A program made the position numbers and the translations under genes. Below are positions 1 through 8,691 of a DNA stretch of 43,713 nt, piece by piece (the first letter of the stretch is position 1; each line of letters begins with the position of its first letter). The notes beneath the pieces were generated by a model that ran no database searches, was not told where the DNA came from, and was given only the letters and a program-made list of their open reading frames with translations. This DNA is from Gammaproteobacteria bacterium (GTDB taxonomy: Bacteria; Pseudomonadota; Gammaproteobacteria; Steroidobacterales; Steroidobacteraceae), in contig JAFAPI010000228.1 in assembly GCA_019247195.1 (NCBI GenBank), positions 1 to 43,713 on the forward strand, in the 5' to 3' direction.

Positions 1-298
1 ACGAGCCAAGGAACACGAAGAACAAGCCGAACATCCACGTCTGCAGCTGCGCGACCTTCCAGTCGCAGTGAATACTCGTCAGGTAGTCGAAGAATAATCG
101 GGCCCCGGCAGCGCACGGCACCGGCTTGGTAATGCCGACGGCCCTCGAGAGCGGCAGCCAGAAGACCGAGAAGCCATAGGCCATGCCAATGCACAGATGG
201 ATCGCGAGCGCGGCTGGCGGGACGAGCCACCGATCGAACCCAGGCTTTGCGATGATCCGTGACTTGTCGAGAAAAGTGCCCGCAGCGCGTGCAGACAT
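1..298 (-). CDS. MFS transporter, OFA (oxalate/formate antiporter-like) family, N-terminal part
   Basis: The reading frame starts at the ATG complementary to 296-298 and runs off the left edge, so only about the first 99 residues are present. After a short cytoplasmic N-terminus (MSARAAGTFLDKSR), a hydrophobic first membrane segment contains PPAALAIHLCIGMAYGFSVF and is followed by WLPLSRAVGI. This layout is typical of the OFA branch of the major facilitator superfamily. A loop with Cys-Asp-Trp then leads into a second membrane helix at the edge. OFA proteins exchange or import small organic acids; the substrate cannot be told from this fragment. The gene is transcribed away from tRNA-Cys, with about 157 bases between them. 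The family call is fairly safe and the substrate is unknown. Confidence 0.72.
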   Translation of the reverse strand, partial: MSARAAGTFLDKSRIIAKPGFDRWLVPPAALAIHLCIGMAYGFSVFWLPLSRAVGITKPVPCAAGARLFFDYLTSIHCDWKVAQLQTWMFGLFFVFLGS

Positions 299-455
299 GC
301 CCCGTCTCCCCTGTGTTGGACAGACCTGTCGTGCTCTCCGGCGAAGTCCGAGACGCCCCTGGGTCTTTTTGTTACGCTTTCACTCTAGCGTTAAACGGGT
401 TGCGAGTCTCACCGCATCCCGTCGCCGGATCCTCGGCTCGCGTTCGCGCCCACGT

Positions 456-526
456 GGCTAGGTGGCAGAGTGGTCATGCAGCGGCCTGCAAAGCCGTCTA
501 CGCCGGTTCGATTCCGACCCTAGCCT
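456..526 (+). tRNA. tRNA-Cys (anticodon GCA)
   Basis: The acceptor arm GGCTAGG (456-462) pairs with CCTAGCC (519-525), followed by a U73 discriminator, which is the identity base for tRNA-Cys. The anticodon loop reads CTGCAAA with anticodon GCA. The T-arm has the standard GGTTCGATTCC core. No CCA is encoded; the acceptor is followed by TTTTCC. The gene is 71 nt, the usual size for a Cys tRNA with a short variable loop. A short T-run right after the gene may help end transcription. Confidence 0.95.
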
Positions 527-841
527 TTTCCTGAATCTAGCTCGCCGCTCACGTGGCGTTCTCCCGTGCACCGGTGTCTGCGCCTCGAAAGCAGACGCTC
601 CGCGTACACGTCGTCACCGGGTCCGTCTGACGTCGCCACGGTCGACCCATGTAGATCACGCTCTGGTTTTCGGCGCTGCTGCGCGCAATCCTCCAATCGC
701 GCAAGTGGCGAGTGCGGTTTCGCGAGATCCTGAATGCACCCCGCCTGAGTCAATCTTGACCTGAGGCTCTTGCTTGAGAAGCTGCGAAGTTAGCCATTCC
801 CTCGGAGGTAGGTTCCATCCGACCATCCAAAATATCCGCTG
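527..841. other. intergenic stretch without a recognisable gene
   Basis: About 315 bases between tRNA-Cys and the DUF2382 remnant. Open frames here show no recognisable domain, signal peptide or membrane segment, and none has a convincing ribosome binding site. No repeat, transposase remnant or clear promoter was found. Confidence 0.5.
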
Positions 842-1187
842 ATGCTTACGATTCGCAGGCGTCTTTGTCTAGATGCGCGCGTGCCCACAGACGAAGCCAA
901 GCCGCAAGCGCGTCCTGACGCGGCGCGAACGGGAGAGACAACGCCTGAGGTGAGTCTGCCGCTTGCAGAGGAGCGGTTGTCCATTCGGAAGCCCGCGGTG
1001 GAAACCGGGCGTGTCCGTGTGCGCACCGTAGTGCAGGAGAACGAGCAGCCGGTGCGTGAGCACCTGGCCCGCGAGGACGTGCAGATCCAGCGGGTGGTGA
1101 TCAAGGGAAACAGCGCGTCACACCGAAGTGGATGTCGAGAAGGACGCGCTGCCTCCGAGGGATTCGAAGAAGCTTGGCTTCAGATAG
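842..1187 (+). pseudogene. frameshifted remnant of a DUF2382 (YsnF/AvaK) domain protein
   Basis: From 842 the frame reads about 88 residues. The segment containing PLAEERLSIRK, ETGRVRVRTVV and AREDVQIQRVV has the alternating charged beta-repeat pattern of DUF2382, a domain of stress-associated YsnF/AvaK proteins. After about position 1105 the frame loses this character. A shifted frame from about 1107 gives RHTEVDVEKD and ends at TAG 1185-1187, which resembles the closing repeat of the same domain. The simplest reading is a DUF2382 gene with an internal deletion and a frameshift. The alternative is one continuous 144-residue ORF to 1276 with a non-homologous tail. An N-terminal PRC-barrel, common in this family, is absent. 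Confidence 0.5.
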
Positions 1188-1451
1188 CGATCCGGCACAC
1201 CGTTGAGATGACTCTCCGAGGGACGCATACCGGCGCCCCTCGGATTTCATGGCGCGGAGCGACACCTGCGGCTTGAGCGTGAGGCGGGCAACAGATGGTG
1301 AACCTGGCCTTCTTCAGTGCTACCTTGAACCAGCTCCGAGTGGCGCTTGGGTACACCCGCAACGGTTTGGGCTCCGTTTGCATGGTGACGCACAAGCCCC
1401 GTGGATCTCGCACCGAAACCCCCGTCCCAACGGTTAAAGGACGTTTAGGCA

Positions 1452-2444
1452 GTGCATCGCGACATCATTGTGATTGGATGCTCGCTAGGGGGCGTTGAGG
1501 CCTTGCCGCAACTGGTAGTACAGCTCCCGAAGATGGACGCGGCAGTGTTCATCGTGATGCACATGTGGTCTACCGGCCGGAATCCCCTGCTGGAGATCCT
1601 CAGAAACCCGTTGTTCGATATACGAACGGCTACCGATGGCGATCGGATCAAGTCAGGCACCCTTTACCTCGCGGTTCCCGACCATCATCTCTTGTTAGAC
1701 CGCGATCGGGTGCGGTTGTCTCGCGGACCCAAAGAAAGTCATGCCCGACCTTCCGTAGACGCCCTTTTCCGCTCCGCGGCATTTGCCGCCGGTAGGCGCG
1801 TGATCGGTATCGTCCTGACCGGCCAACTGGACGACGGGACCGCAGGTCTTTGGTCTGTCAAAGATCGCGGTGGTGTGGCGATCGTCCAGTCTCCCGATGA
1901 AGCAGCCTATCCTTCGATGCCCCGCAGTGCTCTCGATCATGTGGAGGTGGACGGCATCTGGCGCCTAGATGAAATGCCGACCCGCCTAAAGACATTGACC
2001 CAGGAGCAGCTACCGCCTGAGGGGAGTGATGCTATGGCAGATGAAAGGCTGAAAACTGAGGTTGGAATTGCGCTCGAAGACAACGCCCTCGAACAGGGAG
2101 TCCGTGATTTGGGCGCGCCGTCGTTCTTCACCTGTCCCGAATGCCACGGATCGATGGTCCTGATCAAGGAGGGGCCGATCAGGCGCTTTCGTTGCCACAC
2201 TGGTCATGCTTTTTCCGAGGCCGCTCTCGCCTCGCACGGCCTCTCGGCAGTCGAGTCCACGCTGTGGTCCGCGCTTGCGCAACTCGAAGAGCACTACGTG
2301 CTCATGCAGGAGGTACAGGGACCAATGGCGGAGCAGAGCAAGGAAACGACGGACGAGCGCAGTCACCGCGCTCAAGAGGTCAGAAGCCTCATGCATCGTG
2401 TCCGCCAGCTGGCGCTCGATGAGGCGTTTCGCTCCAAACCTTAG
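1452..2444 (+). CDS. CheB-type methylesterase with C-terminal zinc-ribbon-like extension
   Basis: A 330-residue protein beginning at GTG 1452. Residues 1-190 form a CheB catalytic domain: nucleophile motif IGCSLGG (Ser11), His37 in VMHM and Asp128 in GQLDDGTAG, matching the Ser-His-Asp triad of protein-glutamate methylesterases. It lacks the N-terminal receiver domain of classical chemotaxis CheB. About residues 225-255 carry CPEC and then CHTGH, a Cys/His pattern that suggests a bound metal and is common in stand-alone CheB homologues. The C-terminus is helical. The gene lies 65 bases before the CheB-CheR-kinase gene, so the two probably form a signalling unit. No chemoreceptor or CheA/CheW gene is present, so a non-chemotactic role is likely. 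Start choice is moderately sure. Confidence 0.85.
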   Translation: MHRDIIVIGCSLGGVEALPQLVVQLPKMDAAVFIVMHMWSTGRNPLLEILRNPLFDIRTATDGDRIKSGTLYLAVPDHHLLLDRDRVRLSRGPKESHARPSVDALFRSAAFAAGRRVIGIVLTGQLDDGTAGLWSVKDRGGVAIVQSPDEAAYPSMPRSALDHVEVDGIWRLDEMPTRLKTLTQEQLPPEGSDAMADERLKTEVGIALEDNALEQGVRDLGAPSFFTCPECHGSMVLIKEGPIRRFRCHTGHAFSEAALASHGLSAVESTLWSALAQLEEHYVLMQEVQGPMAEQSKETTDERSHRAQEVRSLMHRVRQLALDEAFRSKP

Positions 2445-2509
2445 TCCTTTACGGTGAGGCAGGCGGCCTGCGCCAATATAAGAATGAGTGACTGCACTGT
2501 AAGGCTGAT

Positions 2510-5500
2510 GTGACATTCCCGATCGTAGCCATCGGATCGTCGGCCGGAGGGCTTGAATCTCTGTCTGAGCTTCTGGAGACGGTGCCGTCCCGTCCGGATA
2601 TGGCCTTCATCGTGGTGCAGCACCTGTCGGCGGAGCATGAGAGTTTCCTCTCTGAGCTCCTGGGCAGGAAGACGCAGATGAGCGTGCAAACCATCACGGA
2701 TGGCATGCAGGTTTGCCCCGACCATGTCTACGTCATTCCTCCCAACACTAGCCTTACGATCAACGAGGATGTGCTACATCTTCGGGAACGTGACCGCGAG
2801 CGACCGCATCACCCAGCGGACATCCTATTCATTTCGTTGGCGGAGGCGCGAGCGGACACGGCCATTGGGATCGTGCTTTCAGGGGGCGACGCCGACGGTG
2901 CCCTCGGCGTCCAATCGATCAAGCAGCAGGGTGGGATCACGTTCGCGCAAGAGCCCACGTCGGCGCGTTTCCCGAGCATGCCGAAGAACGCGATAGACAC
3001 GGGATGCGTAGATTTTGTGTTACGACCGAAGGAAATCGCGCGGGAACTCGGGAGGCTGCGGTCGCATGCCTATCTGCGCGGGCCGCCGCACCAACTGCCC
3101 GAAGAAGTACGGGTGGGCCTGGATGAAGAAACGCTGGGGCGCATATTCCGTCGCTTGCGAGCCGCCCACGGGGTCGATTTCTCGCACTACAAGCGCAGCA
3201 CGATCCGTCGCCGTCTCGCCAGACGCATGGCGGTCCGCAAGGTGGACGCGCTGCGCGAATATCTCGGAGTTCTGGAAGGGGACGCTGCGGAAGTGGCCGC
3301 CTTGTATCAGGACTTTCTGATTCGGGTCACGCACTTTTTTCGAGACCCGCAGACCTTCGATGCGCTTCGCTCGGAGATTTTCCCCCGCCTTTGCGAGGGC
3401 CGCTCAGCAAGGGAGCCGCTCCGCGTTTGGGTGCCCGGCTGTGCCACCGGGGAAGAGGTGTACTCGATCGCTATTGTGCTCACGGAGTATTTAGGCGATC
3501 GGCTAAACCAGTTTCGAATTCAGATCTTCGGTAGCGATCTGAGCGAGGGGGCCATCGAGAAAGCGCGTGCGGGACTTTATCTCAATACCATCGTCGAAGA
3601 GGTGTCCCCGGAGCGCCTGGAGCGCTTCTTCACCAAGGAAGATTCCCACTACCGCATCGCCAGACGACTGCGCGACCTGTGCATCTTCTCGCGTCAGGAT
3701 GTGACCCGCGATCCGCCCTTTTCCAAGCTGGATCTGATCAGCTGCCGCAACCTACTCATCTACCTCGGCGCCAGCATCCAGCGTCGTGTCATGCACGTCT
3801 TCCATTATGCGCTGCGGCCGAGCGGGCTCCTCATGCTAGGGCCTTCGGAAAGTGTCGGAGCCGCCTCGGAGCTGTTCGATCTGGTCGATAAATCCAATCG
3901 CTTTTATACCCGCAAGGCAACACTCACAGCCGCATTGGAGCTGGGGAGATCCGAGGATCTCGCGAATGGCCGCACGGAGAAGCAGAGCTCCGACGCCGAC
4001 AACAACCCGGTGGTCACCGAGTCTGCTCAGCGGGCCGCCGACCGCCTGCTGCTTTCAGAGTACGCGCCCGCCAGCCTTTTGGTGGATGGGGCGCTCAACA
4101 TCCTGCAGATTCGCGGCGAAACGGGACGTTACCTTGAGTTCGCGAGCGGTGCCCCCAGTCTGAACTTGAACCGGGTCTCGCGGCCGGAATTGCTGATTGA
4201 ACTCTCGCCGGCGGTCGCGGAGGCACGCGAGACTGGGTCGCGGGTGCGGCGGGAAGGGCTGCGTGTCGATGATCTGACCGACATTACGCTGCAGGTCATC
4301 CCGCTCAAGATCGCTACCTTGGAGCCCAATTACCTGATTGTCATTGAGGATGCGTCCCGGCGTCCCAGCGGACGGCGTGCGGCAGTGTCCTCCGCGGCCG
4401 CCCTGCCAGAGTCCGAGAAGGACCGGCGGCTGGCGCAGCTCGAGCGCGAACTTCTCGCGACTCGGGAGTACATGCAGGCGATGGCTGAGGAGCACGAAGC
4501 GACCAAAGAGGAACTCAAGTCGGCGCATGAGGAGGTGCTTTCGGCGAACGAGGAGTTTCAGAGCACGAATGAGGAGTTGGAAACCGCGAAAGAAGAGCTG
4601 CAGTCGGCCAACGAAGAGCTCACCACGACCAATGATGAGCTGCGTGAACGCAATCGCGAACTCTCTGTGCTCAATGACGATGTCCAGACGGCGCGGACAA
4701 TCTCCGAGCGGGCGAGGGCCTACGCCGAGGCCATCGTCGAGACCGTGCGCGAGCCATTGATCGTGCTCGACGGGGATTTGCGGATCCTGCGCGCGAACCA
4801 CGCGTTTTACGTTGATTTCAGAGCGCGCCGTGAAGACATCGAGGGGCGGTTGCTCGGAGAGATAGGCGAGACGCAGTGGAATTCGCCCGAGCTCATTGAC
4901 CAGGTACAGGCCGTGGTGCGCAATAACATCGCGCTCAACAACTACGATCTGAGTTACACGCTGGCCCCGGGGAGTGCCCCACGCACTCTGCGCCTCAATG
5001 CGCGCAGGATCGTGGGGGACAGGGATCGCGCCGAGCTGATCTTGCTGGCAGTTGAGGACGTGACCGAACGCAAGGCGACCGCTGCTCAGCTGCGGGAGGC
5101 TAATCAACGCAAGGACGAATTCCTCGCGATGCTCGCCCACGAGCTCAGAAACCCCTTGACCCCCATCACTCACGCCATGGTCTTGCTGCGCCGGGGAGCG
5201 GGAAAGGACGATCCGTCCAAACTCTACGATCTCATCGACCGTCAGACGAAGCGCCTGATTCGCCTGGTGGACGAACTGTTGGATCTCGCGCGCATCAGCC
5301 ACGGGCATATTGAGCTCAAACGGGCCAACGTCGATCTGGTCGATGTCGTCAGGAACGCCGTCGAAGCCTGTCGGCCGCGGCTGGAAGAGCGGCAGCACCA
5401 CTTCTCGATGGTCGTACCGGACACCGTGGTGTGTGTGTTCGGTGATGGGGTGCGGCTCGAGCAAGTGATCTCGAATCTCCTCGAAAACGCGGCCAAATAC

Positions 5501-6196
5501 ACCGGCTCGCGGGGCCGCATTGATGTCAGGCTGTCGGAGGAGGGCGGGCAGGCAATACTGGCCGTGCGGGACAATGGCATCGGTATCGCGCCCGACCGTC
5601 TCGAAAGCATCTTTGACCTGTTCACGCAGATCGACAGCTCCCTGGACCGTTCCGCGGGAGGCCTTGGCATCGGACTTACCCTCGTGCGCCGCGTGCTTGA
5701 GCTGCATGGAGGCGGTATAGAAGCGCGCAGCGAGGGACTCGGACACGGCGCGGAATTCATCGTGCGTTTGCCGGTAGTTGCGCCAAGGGCGGGCACGCGC
5801 GCGACGATACAGCGTCCAGAGCCATCTCTTGGCGGGACCTCAAGCCGCGTACTGATCGTCGACGACAACCCGGACGTGGCCGATTCGATGGCGCTGCTTG
5901 CCCGTTCCTGGGGCCATGAGGTGGTGGTGGCGCGCAATGGCCCGAGTGCGCTCGAGCTCGCCGATCGGTTTCACCCCGAGCGCGTACTGGTGGATATCGG
6001 CCTTCCAGGCATGGATGGATACGAAGTTGCACGCCGTTTGCGCGCCAAGTGGCACGACCTGTACTTGGTGGCCATGACCGGCTACGGCCAGGCGGCTGAC
6101 CGTGAAAAAGCACTGGCAGCCGGGTTCAACAAGCATCTAGTCAAGCCAGGGGACGCGGACGAGCTGCAGGAGGTGCTAGCCAAAGAGAGGGATTAG
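2510..6196 (+). CDS. CheB-CheR-PAS-PAS-histidine kinase-receiver fusion protein
   Basis: A 1228-residue protein. The GTG at 2510 is the first credible start after the upstream TGA at 2489. Domains in order: CheB methylesterase (1-190; GSSAGG, His38, LSGGDADG); CheR methyltransferase (about 205-470; SAM loop PGCATGEE near 309-316 and the SCRNLLIY segment); a PAS-like region (about 510-620); a long Glu-rich coiled coil (about 640-735); PAS (about 740-860); HisKA with phospho-acceptor His877 in LAHELRNPL; HATPase_c with the DNGIGI and GLGIGL boxes; and a C-terminal receiver with DD acid pocket, phospho-acceptor Asp1162 and a conserved Lys. It probably couples methylation-type sensing to phosphorelay. 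Cytoplasmic; no membrane segments seen. The output partner is not evident. Confidence 0.93.
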   Translation: MTFPIVAIGSSAGGLESLSELLETVPSRPDMAFIVVQHLSAEHESFLSELLGRKTQMSVQTITDGMQVCPDHVYVIPPNTSLTINEDVLHLRERDRERPHHPADILFISLAEARADTAIGIVLSGGDADGALGVQSIKQQGGITFAQEPTSARFPSMPKNAIDTGCVDFVLRPKEIARELGRLRSHAYLRGPPHQLPEEVRVGLDEETLGRIFRRLRAAHGVDFSHYKRSTIRRRLARRMAVRKVDALREYLGVLEGDAAEVAALYQDFLIRVTHFFRDPQTFDALRSEIFPRLCEGRSAREPLRVWVPGCATGEEVYSIAIVLTEYLGDRLNQFRIQIFGSDLSEGAIEKARAGLYLNTIVEEVSPERLERFFTKEDSHYRIARRLRDLCIFSRQDVTRDPPFSKLDLISCRNLLIYLGASIQRRVMHVFHYALRPSGLLMLGPSESVGAASELFDLVDKSNRFYTRKATLTAALELGRSEDLANGRTEKQSSDADNNPVVTESAQRAADRLLLSEYAPASLLVDGALNILQIRGETGRYLEFASGAPSLNLNRVSRPELLIELSPAVAEARETGSRVRREGLRVDDLTDITLQVIPLKIATLEPNYLIVIEDASRRPSGRRAAVSSAAALPESEKDRRLAQLERELLATREYMQAMAEEHEATKEELKSAHEEVLSANEEFQSTNEELETAKEELQSANEELTTTNDELRERNRELSVLNDDVQTARTISERARAYAEAIVETVREPLIVLDGDLRILRANHAFYVDFRARREDIEGRLLGEIGETQWNSPELIDQVQAVVRNNIALNNYDLSYTLAPGSAPRTLRLNARRIVGDRDRAELILLAVEDVTERKATAAQLREANQRKDEFLAMLAHELRNPLTPITHAMVLLRRGAGKDDPSKLYDLIDRQTKRLIRLVDELLDLARISHGHIELKRANVDLVDVVRNAVEACRPRLEERQHHFSMVVPDTVVCVFGDGVRLEQVISNLLENAAKYTGSRGRIDVRLSEEGGQAILAVRDNGIGIAPDRLESIFDLFTQIDSSLDRSAGGLGIGLTLVRRVLELHGGGIEARSEGLGHGAEFIVRLPVVAPRAGTRATIQRPEPSLGGTSSRVLIVDDNPDVADSMALLARSWGHEVVVARNGPSALELADRFHPERVLVDIGLPGMDGYEVARRLRAKWHDLYLVAMTGYGQAADREKALAAGFNKHLVKPGDADELQEVLAKERD

Positions 6197-6361
6197 CGCT
6201 TTATCGCGGACGCCGTAAGGCGTAATTATCACGCCGCCCGCCCGCACCATCCGGGACACGCACCCGGTCGTTGACAGGTCGACCGACGATCGGCACACGT
6301 GCCCTTGCGGTCTCGCACTGAGATTTCTTCCCAGGGTTAGAAAGGTACAAGGGCTCAGGGA

Positions 6362-7555
6362 TTACAGGCCCTCGATTGCGGCGGCGCGATACCAATCGTT
6401 GAAGCGAATCACGAGTTCTTCGGCACCCTGGGCGTAAGGCCCGGGTCGATAACCAAGCCCGTTGACTCCGCGCTGGTTGTTTTCGGCCAGGTCGCGATCC
6501 TGTAGGTTGGTGCTGGTCCACACAGCCGTAAGCTCCTCGATCGTGTAATCGACGCCTTGCTGTGCGTCCGAGGACACCAGCCACTTGGATATTACCCGGG
6601 TCTCCTGCGGCCCCACGGGTATGGCGGCAAACATGAAGGCATAGTCACCAAAGGCGTGACAGAAGGAATTCGGCTCGGTGGCCCATCTCAGCCCGCCAAT
6701 GGGGGCGCTAGCCCGGAGGAGGGGCGAGCGAACGACAGCGTGACCGTCGACAGAGACGGTATGCACGCCCGGGTTCAGGGGGTAGCGGCCGACGTGCCAC
6801 CACGCACCTGCCTCAGGTCCGACGGCAAGTCCGAGTTTCCGCATCCCCTCAACATACTCGGCGTTGCGCGAGCCATCGGTAACTCTAAGGCCCCCGCTGA
6901 ACATGACGGGGAACGCGACCTTGAGCTCCGGATGCGATGTTGAGCAGTGGTAACACTCGCGAGCATTCTCCATCACGAGCTTCCAGTTCGCCTTCTCCGT
7001 GATGGTGCTCTCGAATGCCACCTTGGCACCTCCCAGCCTGTAAGGGCGCAGATAGGGCGCGGCCGCGGCGCGAAACGGGGCAAAATCCGGCGCCGGGGCG
7101 CTTAACGCCCCGTAAATGCAGCCCTCGAGCAGTTCAATCCGGATCGGACTCAGCTCATGGCCGCGCAGATTGAAGTTCTCGGGCATGCGCGCCGCGCCGA
7201 CCAGCCGCCCGTCCAAGTCGTAGGTCCAGCGGTGATAAGGACAGACGATCCGGGAGAGCTTACCGATCCCCGGGGGGCAGATCTGGGCGCCCCGATGGCG
7301 GCACGTATTGTGGAACCCCCGGATAACTTGATCTCGACCGCGGACCAGCAGCAATGGATGGGGTCCGACGGTCAATGACAGAAACGATCCCGGTGGCCCG
7401 AGTTCGCACTCAAATCCAAGCAGTAACCAACTCCGCGGCAGGACCGCCCACATCTCAAACGCATAGATTGCGGGATCGTTGTAGAAAGGCTGCGGCAGCG
7501 TGTGGCCCGGCTTTGCGGTCCCGAGCAATTCGATTACGTTTTCGCGACTGTACAT
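6362..7555 (-). CDS. Rieske-type quaternary-ammonium oxygenase, alpha subunit (GbcA/Stc2/CntA-like)
   Basis: A 397-residue protein starting at the ATG complementary to 7553-7555. The Rieske [2Fe-2S] ligands are Cys85-x-His87 and Cys105-x2-His108. The catalytic domain has ENARECYHCSTSHP with Glu200, His203 and His208, then a distal Asp in NLQDRDL and the segment NQRGVNGLGYRPGPY. A bridging Glu instead of Asp and this C-terminal signature are typical of oxygenases that act on quaternary amines: glycine betaine (GbcA), stachydrine (Stc2) and carnitine (CntA). These remove a methyl group as formaldehyde or cleave the C-N bond. No reductase subunit (GbcB-like) is in the window. Divergent from the isochorismatase-fold gene, with 224 bases between. 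Family confident, substrate unknown. Confidence 0.88.
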   Translation of the reverse strand: MYSRENVIELLGTAKPGHTLPQPFYNDPAIYAFEMWAVLPRSWLLLGFECELGPPGSFLSLTVGPHPLLLVRGRDQVIRGFHNTCRHRGAQICPPGIGKLSRIVCPYHRWTYDLDGRLVGAARMPENFNLRGHELSPIRIELLEGCIYGALSAPAPDFAPFRAAAAPYLRPYRLGGAKVAFESTITEKANWKLVMENARECYHCSTSHPELKVAFPVMFSGGLRVTDGSRNAEYVEGMRKLGLAVGPEAGAWWHVGRYPLNPGVHTVSVDGHAVVRSPLLRASAPIGGLRWATEPNSFCHAFGDYAFMFAAIPVGPQETRVISKWLVSSDAQQGVDYTIEELTAVWTSTNLQDRDLAENNQRGVNGLGYRPGPYAQGAEELVIRFNDWYRAAAIEGL

Positions 7556-7779
7556 TTGAGTGAGGCAAGCCGATGAACGAGTGAGCGAGGAAGACGCATT
7601 TTAGGGGCTCGGCGTATGCCGGCAAGACAGCGCGTATCCACCCGCGTCGCGGACGGTGTCCGGTCTTGGCGTTTGCCGCGGCCCAAGGCCGCGGCACCTC
7701 GCTGACAGCGCACGCCTCAGAAGCGTCGCGGGTGCATAATGCCCGCCGAAACTGTCTGTCGTGAAAGTGACGAGCACAC

Positions 7780-8439
7780 GTGGTTAACCGATTTCAGTCA
7801 GACACTGCGCTTCTGGTAGTCGATGCACAGCGAGGTGTCAATGAGCTCACACACTGGGGTGGGGCCGCAGGGCGCCGCAACAATCCTCAGGCCGAAGCAT
7901 CCATCCGTCGATTGCTCGACAGTTGGCGCAAGTACAAGCTGCCGGTGTTCTTTACCCAGCACGATTCGCGCGAGGCGAAGTCACCGTTAAAACTTGCCCT
8001 TCACTCGGGATCATTCATCGAGGGGCTGGAGCCGCGCACCGGTGAATGTGTGATCGTCAAAGACGTCAATGGGGGTTTCATCGGTACGAACCTTGAGATC
8101 AATCTGCGACGACGAAGTATCTCCAGGCTGGTGGTGGCGGGATTTTTCACCAACATGTGTGTTGAGACCACGGTCCGGCAGGCCGGCAACATGGGCTTTG
8201 ATACCTACCTCGTCGAGGATGCCTGTGCTACCACCAACCGGATCGGACCGGACGGACAGGATTACGATCCGGAAACGGTCCACGCGCTGGCGGTGGCAAA
8301 CATGAGTGGAGAGTTTTGCACGGTGCTTTGCACCGATCAGGCAGCGCAGCTGGTGAGTGCTGACCTACCGGGACTTGATCGGGCCAGGGGCAATCGTGCG
8401 CCTGATGAGACTGTCAACGAGGCCCGGGCGGCCCGATGA
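7780..8439 (+). CDS. isochorismatase-fold cysteine hydrolase (amidohydrolase)
   Basis: A 219-residue protein beginning at GTG 7780. The catalytic triad of the family is visible: Asp15 in LVVDAQRG, Lys94 in VIVKDVNGGF and Cys127 in TNMCVETT, followed by a cis-peptide-like VVAGFFTN stretch. Members hydrolyse C-N bonds, for example nicotinamidase, N-carbamoylsarcosine amidohydrolase, maleamate and biuret hydrolases, and isochorismatase. The Cys nucleophile argues for amide hydrolysis rather than isochorismate cleavage. Divergent from the Rieske oxygenase, so shared regulation is possible. An N-carbamoylsarcosine-type role would suit the sarcosine oxidase genes elsewhere in the window, but that is only a guess from context. 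Confidence 0.82.
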   Translation: MVNRFQSDTALLVVDAQRGVNELTHWGGAAGRRNNPQAEASIRRLLDSWRKYKLPVFFTQHDSREAKSPLKLALHSGSFIEGLEPRTGECVIVKDVNGGFIGTNLEINLRRRSISRLVVAGFFTNMCVETTVRQAGNMGFDTYLVEDACATTNRIGPDGQDYDPETVHALAVANMSGEFCTVLCTDQAAQLVSADLPGLDRARGNRAPDETVNEARAAR

Positions 8440-8691
8440 TGGAGATCCAAATCCCGACCCGAAATGCGGTCGCCGTACAGCCGACCCGCGTCGGGCCGCG
8501 CTAGGCAGTCCCCGCAGCCCGACCTCTGGGGCTGAGGTGCCACGGCAGTAGGGTCGGTCCTACCCAGAGCAGCTGGACCCGCAGGACACCCAGTGTGACG
8601 CGAAGGTCAGCTCGTACCCACGAACGACCGGGTATTGAGCCAAGTGACGGTGCCGTAGCCGCGAGGGGGGGAGCTTAAGTGCACGTGTGCG

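Noticed and set aside
456-526. Genomic-island attachment site at tRNA-Cys
   Set aside because: No integrase gene and no repeat of the tRNA 3' end were found in the window.
4055-5746. Minus-strand open frame (563 codons) opposite the CheB-CheR-kinase gene
   Set aside because: The plus strand encodes clear PAS, coiled-coil and kinase domains; the antisense product has none.
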